Positions 5,428 to 9,073 of a stretch of 9,073 nucleotides of DNA are shown in pieces (position 1 is the stretch's first letter; each line of letters starts with the position of its first letter). The DNA is from JAFGCR01 sp964538225 (GTDB lineage Bacteria > Patescibacteriota > Gracilibacteria > UM-FILTER-43-11). Location: positions 1 through 9,073 of the forward strand of contig CAZIDW010000052.1 in assembly GCA_964538225.1 (NCBI GenBank), in the 5' to 3' direction. The notes below the pieces were generated by a model, which worked only from the letters and a program-made list of their open reading frames with translations, was not told the origin of the DNA and ran no database searches. The translations under genes and the position numbers were made by a program.

Positions 5428-6482
5428 TGTTTGAACAACTAATAAAAAAGCTTAGCGGGCAGGAAAGCGGGCAGGAAAAAGGGAAAGAAAAAAGGGAGCG
5501 GGTGGAAAACCCCGAGCTGGACATCGCGAAACAAAAACTGGAGGAACTCCAGCGGCAGGTGGGCATCCCCCAGGAACAGGCGGCCCGTGAATTCCGCGAT
5601 TCCCTGATCGCCGACCTGCGTCAGCTGGGCATCACGGACATCCGTGAGCAGGCCCGGTATCTGGAAAAACCCATGCGCCTTTTTGACCAGCTGAAGGAAA
5701 AAAGGCGGTTTGAACACGGCGAACGGATGGCACAGAAAACAGGACTCACTGTCTTTCTGGAAAAACCGGGCACGTATGACAAAAAACTGGCCTCGATCAT
5801 CGATTCTAAAAACCCGGAAAAAGCCGCCAAAAAATGGGCGAAAGAAGCGGAAAAGAAAGGGAAGAAGCAAGGCTTTCTGGCCGGACTCATCGGCGGATGG
5901 CTGATGAACTGGGCCAACGAGCTGAAAGAACAAAACAAAGGAAAGGACACGTGGCTGGGCAAAAATCTGAAAAAACTGGCCAGCTTCCTGGGTTTTGAAA
6001 AAGAAAAGGAAGACAAAGAGGTAAAAGGCGAAAAATCCCCGGAAGCCGTGGCGGAATCCGAACTGAAAAAAGACATGGAAGATCTGAAAGGCGCTCTACG
6101 TGTCAATGACATCCCTTGCAAGGACTTCGGGCTGGAAGAATACAAAAAAATCCTGGAGCTCAGCAAGTTCGGCGGAAAACCGGAAAAACTATTAACCCAC
6201 TTTTCAACCGCGCTGAAAGAAAAAGGGACGATCGGGACGCTGAACCGGGCCGTGCTGAACCGCAGGGAGCTCGATGATTTTGAATTCCGGCTGAAAGACT
6301 TCCTGCTGGACGAAGACGAAACAGAACACATCCGCAACGTGATCGACGGGAAAGACGAGGCTTATGAAGTAAAAGACCTCACGCCCCAAAAACTCCGCAC
6401 GTTTATGGACGCGGTGCGGACCGGGATAGGCCTGACCGCGTACGAAAAAAAAGAAGAAAAATCTGAAGAAACAACAGCCTAA
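5427..6482 (+). CDS. hypothetical Lys/Glu-rich protein with a short hydrophobic centre, 351 aa
   Basis: I do not recognise this family. ATG 5427 is preferred; a GTG one codon upstream (5424) is also in frame. Residues 10-23 are a low-complexity SGQE-type tract made by two 12-bp DNA repeats (5454-5477). Residues 30-105 are helical. Residues 118-148 are Lys-rich and lead into a hydrophobic, Trp-containing stretch (GFLAGLIGGWLMNW, 149-162) that is short for a membrane span and could be an amphipathic anchor. An acidic/lysine linker (190-215) precedes a more folded-looking C-terminal region (216-335, with NDIPCKDFGLEEYKKILELS and DFEFRLKDFLLDEDE). The tail is charged (KKEEKSEETTA). It is coupled to the 92-aa gene, and the next gene starts 9 nt after its stop, the tightest part of the run. 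Confidence 0.88.
   Translation: MFEQLIKKLSGQESGQEKGKEKRERVENPELDIAKQKLEELQRQVGIPQEQAAREFRDSLIADLRQLGITDIREQARYLEKPMRLFDQLKEKRRFEHGERMAQKTGLTVFLEKPGTYDKKLASIIDSKNPEKAAKKWAKEAEKKGKKQGFLAGLIGGWLMNWANELKEQNKGKDTWLGKNLKKLASFLGFEKEKEDKEVKGEKSPEAVAESELKKDMEDLKGALRVNDIPCKDFGLEEYKKILELSKFGGKPEKLLTHFSTALKEKGTIGTLNRAVLNRRELDDFEFRLKDFLLDEDETEHIRNVIDGKDEAYEVKDLTPQKLRTFMDAVRTGIGLTAYEKKEEKSEETTA
5454..5477 (+). repeat. in-frame 12-bp tandem repeat (2 copies)
   Basis: AGCGGGCAGGAA occurs twice in tandem and encodes SGQE-SGQE near the N-terminus of the 351-aa protein. Being a multiple of three, copy changes would alter length without a frameshift. Confidence 0.8.
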
Positions 6483-6491
6483 CCCCAAACC

Positions 6492-6974
6492 ATGCCCGAA
6501 ACCAATATCAACATCACGGATATGGACCTGCTGGACCGGCTGAAACACAGTTATATTGACCCGGACCAGAAACAGGAACTCGAAAACCTGCTCCCGCAGA
6601 TGACCAACGGGGAACGGCTGAAGCTCATCCAGCTCATCGACCAGGCCGATGACGAATACCGCACCGCGCAGGTGAAGTATAAGGAAGGGCTGGAGAAAAT
6701 CCATGACGAGTATTCCGCCAAACTGAAAGAGGAAGATGAGACCTTCCGCAGGGATTTTGAGACCCTGGAGAAAAAAGAGGAAGCCGAAGAACTCAAAAAA
6801 TTTGAAGGCGAGATCGAAGCCATGCCCGCCGGCGGACAACAGACCTCTCAAAAACCGGAAACAAAAAAAACCCGAAAACCGCCCAGAAAACACACCCTCC
6901 GCAACCTGCTCCTCGCCCTTCTCATCCTGGCCACCCTGGCCGGAGGGATTCTATACTATTTAAACACCCTATAA
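6492..6974 (+). CDS. tail-anchored coiled-coil hypothetical protein, 160 aa
   Basis: I do not recognise the family, but the architecture is clear. Residues 12-53 are helical (LLDRLKHSYID, ERLKLIQLIDQAD). Residues 54-107 form a long charged heptad-like helix, probably coiled coil. Residues 111-137 are a Pro/Lys/Arg-rich linker ending in a positive patch (KKTRKPPRKH). Residues 139-157 are a single hydrophobic membrane segment (LLLALLILATLAGGILYY), with only three residues after it. With no N-terminal signal and the basic patch before the anchor, it should be C-tail anchored with most of the protein in the cytoplasm. It may tether the neighbouring soluble proteins to the membrane, which is inference from gene order. 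The ATG follows ..CCAAACC, without Shine-Dalgarno. Confidence 0.88.
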   Translation: MPETNINITDMDLLDRLKHSYIDPDQKQELENLLPQMTNGERLKLIQLIDQADDEYRTAQVKYKEGLEKIHDEYSAKLKEEDETFRRDFETLEKKEEAEELKKFEGEIEAMPAGGQQTSQKPETKKTRKPPRKHTLRNLLLALLILATLAGGILYYLNTL

Positions 6975-7043
6975 CCCCTCTCCCCCTCAGGTGAGGGGGA
7001 GCCGACACACCGAAGCTTTACGCGAAGGTGTGACGGAGGGGGT
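6974..7043. repeat. palindromic intergenic repeat element
   Basis: Outer ACCCCTCTC/GGAGGGGGT-type arms enclose two hairpins, CCCCCTCA/TGAGGGGG (6982-6989/6992-6999) and CACACC/GGTGTG (7006-7011/7027-7032), like a small three-way junction. No T-run follows, so termination is not its obvious job. A 15-base piece of its loop (7013-7027) is the exact inverse of the loop in the 2031-2086 terminator, suggesting a dispersed REP-like family. Confidence 0.65.
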
Positions 7044-7141
7044 CCCACCCCATGAAACTCCTTCATAATACCAGCTGGCTCCAGCCTCTGTCTGGAGCCA
7101 GAATGTACCAACCCACCCCACCCCATGAAACTCCTTCATAA
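7044..7141 (+). repeat. 25-bp direct repeat duplicating a start-codon region, flanking a palindrome
   Basis: The 25 bases at 7044-7068 recur exactly at 7117-7141, 73 bp apart. Each includes CCCC-ATG and the codons for MKLLH. Between them lies a perfect 10-bp inverted repeat, CTGGCTCCAG/CTGGAGCCAG. The first copy opens a 29-codon frame that ends in a TAA at 7139-7141, overlapping the real gene start in another frame. Confidence 0.9.
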
Positions 7142-9002
7142 CCTCCACCGGCAGTTCCTGAACCACTGGAATTTTTCCAAAGAAAACCGACTGGTTTTTG
7201 AAAACGGCGGTCAAGAACAGCCCGAGCCAGAAGTAGAAAGTGAAGAAAAAACTGAACAAACGGAAGAACACAAACCGCTTAAAGAACTCATCGAAGACGC
7301 GAAAGGCAAACATAAGGAACTGGGAAAAAAATTCAAAGAACTGGCCACAAAATACGAGCAAAGCGGGGAAGAGGTGACAGACGCTGAAAGAGACATACTC
7401 GATAAGTTCCATCAACGGATAACAGAAATCAACAAAGAACATCAAAAAAAACTGGAGCAACTTAAGGATGCAGAAAGTCCCAAAAAACAAGCAGCAGAAG
7501 CGATGCATCCCGATGTCGAAAATCTGATTACTGAAATAAACGAACATGTAGAAACAGCCGGTGAAACTTTAAAAAAAGATTTTATCGAAACTAATCTTTC
7601 CACCCTCACAGATCGCCTGGCGGACCTGCCGGGGTTTGGAAAATTCGATAAAGACAATCCCCAATTACAGGAAGTGGCCACATTGGCGCTCATGCAGATC
7701 AGCCAGAAAAAACTGGAAGCCGCGAAAAAAGAAGGCAAACTGGAAATCTCAGCCGAAGAGGAAAAAAAGATAAAAAAGGTGATGATGGAAAATATCCAAA
7801 AAAGCATTGATCCAAAAGACACGGCTGAAAAACATGAACTGACCCTGCTTGATAACTGGGCAGATGAACTCGACTTGCCCTATGAGGACGAACTGGAAGA
7901 AGGAGAACCGCTAAACAAAATCATCGCGTTGAAATTCCTGGTTGAAAAAGGCGATAAAGAAAATGAGATCAAATTAGACGGCGACCCGGTTAAAAACAAA
8001 GAGGAGTTGATGACTAAAATTGAATTAGAAGACTCAGAATTAGCGAAAAAACTGACGGCTTATAAAAAAGCAACAGAAAACGATAATATGGATGAAGATG
8101 ATGCATTGGAAGCTCTGGAAAAATACGCGGATAACACGGCAAAAGCCCACGAAGCCATGCAAAAACTCGCGGACGCGCTCAGCGACACGGAGGCGGTGGA
8201 AAAAATGGGCCTGGGCGAAGCCCTGGGCGCGCTGCTGCAGTTATGGGGCGCCATCAAAGTGGCATTGGATTCCGGCGACTGGGCCACGCTGAATGAGGTA
8301 ATGGACGACTTTACCAAAGGCAGGAACCCGGCCAAACGCATGAAGGAATCCAGAGACAGTTACGCGAACGCGCTGGAGGGTAAAACTCCGCCGCTGAACG
8401 ACCTGTTGAAAGCTTACATGGACCCGCGCGGCAACGAGGGCGACAAACTCTTTGCCGAAGGCGCGCCGGAAGACAAAAAAGAAGCATTGGGACGGTACCG
8501 CATGGAAGCCAAACCCGCCATCCAGGATTACCTGGTGGCGAAATTGCCCCTGAATTCCATCGCTAAAATCGAAGAGACCACCGGCGGCATCACAGAGATG
8601 ACCGCGTACAACAATAATGGCGATAAAATCGCGGTGGAACTGCTGGTCAAAACCGGCCAACCCACCAAAGCCCGCGTGGTGCCTTACGTTCAAGGAAAAA
8701 ATGAAAAAGGCGAAACCGTGGAAGGCAAAGCCGGTAAAAAAGAGGAATTGAAAGAAGTGGAGGATCTGAAAGCGTTGGAGGATTTAATCACAAAAAATCC
8801 TGAGGTAGCAAAGGAAAAAGAGAAAAAAGAAAAAAAAGACGACAAAGCGTCGGCGGAGGGGGGGGTAGTAAAAAAAGCTGATGCAGAATCTGCTGAACCA
8901 AAAAAACCCGATGTTGCAGTAAAACCCGATGAATCAGAACAAAAAAATCCTGAGCCTGATGATAATGTAGATGTAGATAAAGTCGACACGAAAGATAAAT
9001 AA
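7125..9002 (+). CDS. large acidic/lysine-rich hypothetical protein, 625 aa
   Basis: I do not recognise the family. Residues 1-28 form a distinct N-terminus (MKLLHNLHRQFLNHWNFSKE, then NRLVFENG) with no signal-peptide core. Residues 29-50 are acidic and Pro/Gln-rich; 50-150 are charged coiled-coil-like helices. Residues 150-415 look like a helical domain: LPGFGKFD (168-175), a hydrophobic helix LGEALGALLQLWGAIKVAL (363-381), then SGDWATLNEVMDDF. Residues 425-525 look globular and partly beta (MTAYNNNGDKIAVELLVKT, then RVVPYVQG). Residues 525-625 are a disordered K/E/P/D tail with a G8 tract in its DNA. ATG 7125 is the second of two duplicated starts; the first (7052) runs into a stop. The long tail and coiled coils suggest a scaffold, but there is no catalytic motif to prove a role. 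It is the last gene of the run. Confidence 0.9.
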   Translation: MKLLHNLHRQFLNHWNFSKENRLVFENGGQEQPEPEVESEEKTEQTEEHKPLKELIEDAKGKHKELGKKFKELATKYEQSGEEVTDAERDILDKFHQRITEINKEHQKKLEQLKDAESPKKQAAEAMHPDVENLITEINEHVETAGETLKKDFIETNLSTLTDRLADLPGFGKFDKDNPQLQEVATLALMQISQKKLEAAKKEGKLEISAEEEKKIKKVMMENIQKSIDPKDTAEKHELTLLDNWADELDLPYEDELEEGEPLNKIIALKFLVEKGDKENEIKLDGDPVKNKEELMTKIELEDSELAKKLTAYKKATENDNMDEDDALEALEKYADNTAKAHEAMQKLADALSDTEAVEKMGLGEALGALLQLWGAIKVALDSGDWATLNEVMDDFTKGRNPAKRMKESRDSYANALEGKTPPLNDLLKAYMDPRGNEGDKLFAEGAPEDKKEALGRYRMEAKPAIQDYLVAKLPLNSIAKIEETTGGITEMTAYNNNGDKIAVELLVKTGQPTKARVVPYVQGKNEKGETVEGKAGKKEELKEVEDLKALEDLITKNPEVAKEKEKKEKKDDKASAEGGVVKKADAESAEPKKPDVAVKPDESEQKNPEPDDNVDVDKVDTKDK

Positions 9003-9009
9003 AAAATAC

Positions 9010-9037
9010 CGCCCCCTGATGGCGCAGGAGATTTTTT
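9010..9037 (+). terminator. weak terminator-like hairpin after the last gene
   Basis: Short stems (CGCC/GGCG at 9010-9013/9021-9024 or CCTG/CAGG at 9015-9018/9025-9028) are followed by six Ts (9032-9037). Either stem is only 4 bp, so it is weak. On the minus strand the As at 9001-9006 give a T-run directly after the CGCC/GGCG hairpin, so it may also work in that direction. I see no gene in 9038-9073. Confidence 0.35.
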
Positions 9038-9073
9038 GAGGGATTAAATTTCTCATCCATAAATCTGAGTCAT

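Noticed and set aside
5621..6893. Minus-strand frames of 238 and 229 codons opposite the 351-aa and 160-aa genes
   Set aside because: The Phe/Ser-rich translations are what Lys/Glu-rich codons give when read backwards; the plus-strand frames are collinear and coupled.
7052..7141. Genuine 29-aa gene from the first duplicated ATG
   Set aside because: Its beginning is a copy of the next gene's start and the rest is palindrome and repeat; it is better described as a decoy or upstream ORF.

Overview
Organism and overall character. The window is bacterial chromosome of mid GC. Its only protein with a recognisable function is RecG on the minus strand (2141-4264). All other genes encode charged Lys/Glu-rich proteins that I do not recognise. 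Standard stops (TAA, TGA) end the genes, so there is no sign of TGA recoding. None of the starts has a Shine-Dalgarno sequence, and several are preceded by a C-rich ...CC-ATG context. Many lineage-specific proteins beside a universal repair gene suggest an uncultivated lineage, possibly Patescibacteria/CPR. That placement is inference, not proof.

Layout. 1-99: possible 3' end of an upstream gene running into a bidirectional terminator-like hairpin. 149-238: a heptamer-periodic palindromic array. About 262-770, minus strand: the best candidate for something undescribed, a roughly 500-nt structured RNA. It has its own promoter (TTGCAA-17 bp-TATAAT, 804-776), several hairpins, two possible pseudoknots, a 72-nt terminal hairpin and a rho-independent terminator (284-262). 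At four positions the G.U versus A.C test favours the minus strand as the RNA. 907-2017, plus strand: a near-consensus promoter and a 348-aa protein of unknown function, ending in a bidirectional terminator shared with convergent recG. 2082-2138: a second heptamer array.

The divergent region 4202-4406 carries a plus-strand promoter (4254-4282), a possible recG promoter and a GC-rich structured leader. From 4407 to 9002 six collinear plus-strand genes of unknown function follow (128, 67, 92, 351, 160 and 625 aa). One pair overlaps as TGATG (5425-5429), and the fifth protein has a single C-terminal membrane anchor. Two gaps in this run carry heptamer arrays (4794-4856 and 5074-5147). A third (6975-7124) carries a palindromic element and a duplicated copy of the next gene's start region.

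How the parts may work together. The co-directional run looks like a transcription unit for a lineage-specific, partly membrane-tethered set of helical or disordered proteins. No enzyme motif lets me assign a pathway. The ncRNA is divergent from the 348-aa gene, and I see no evidence for its target or partner.
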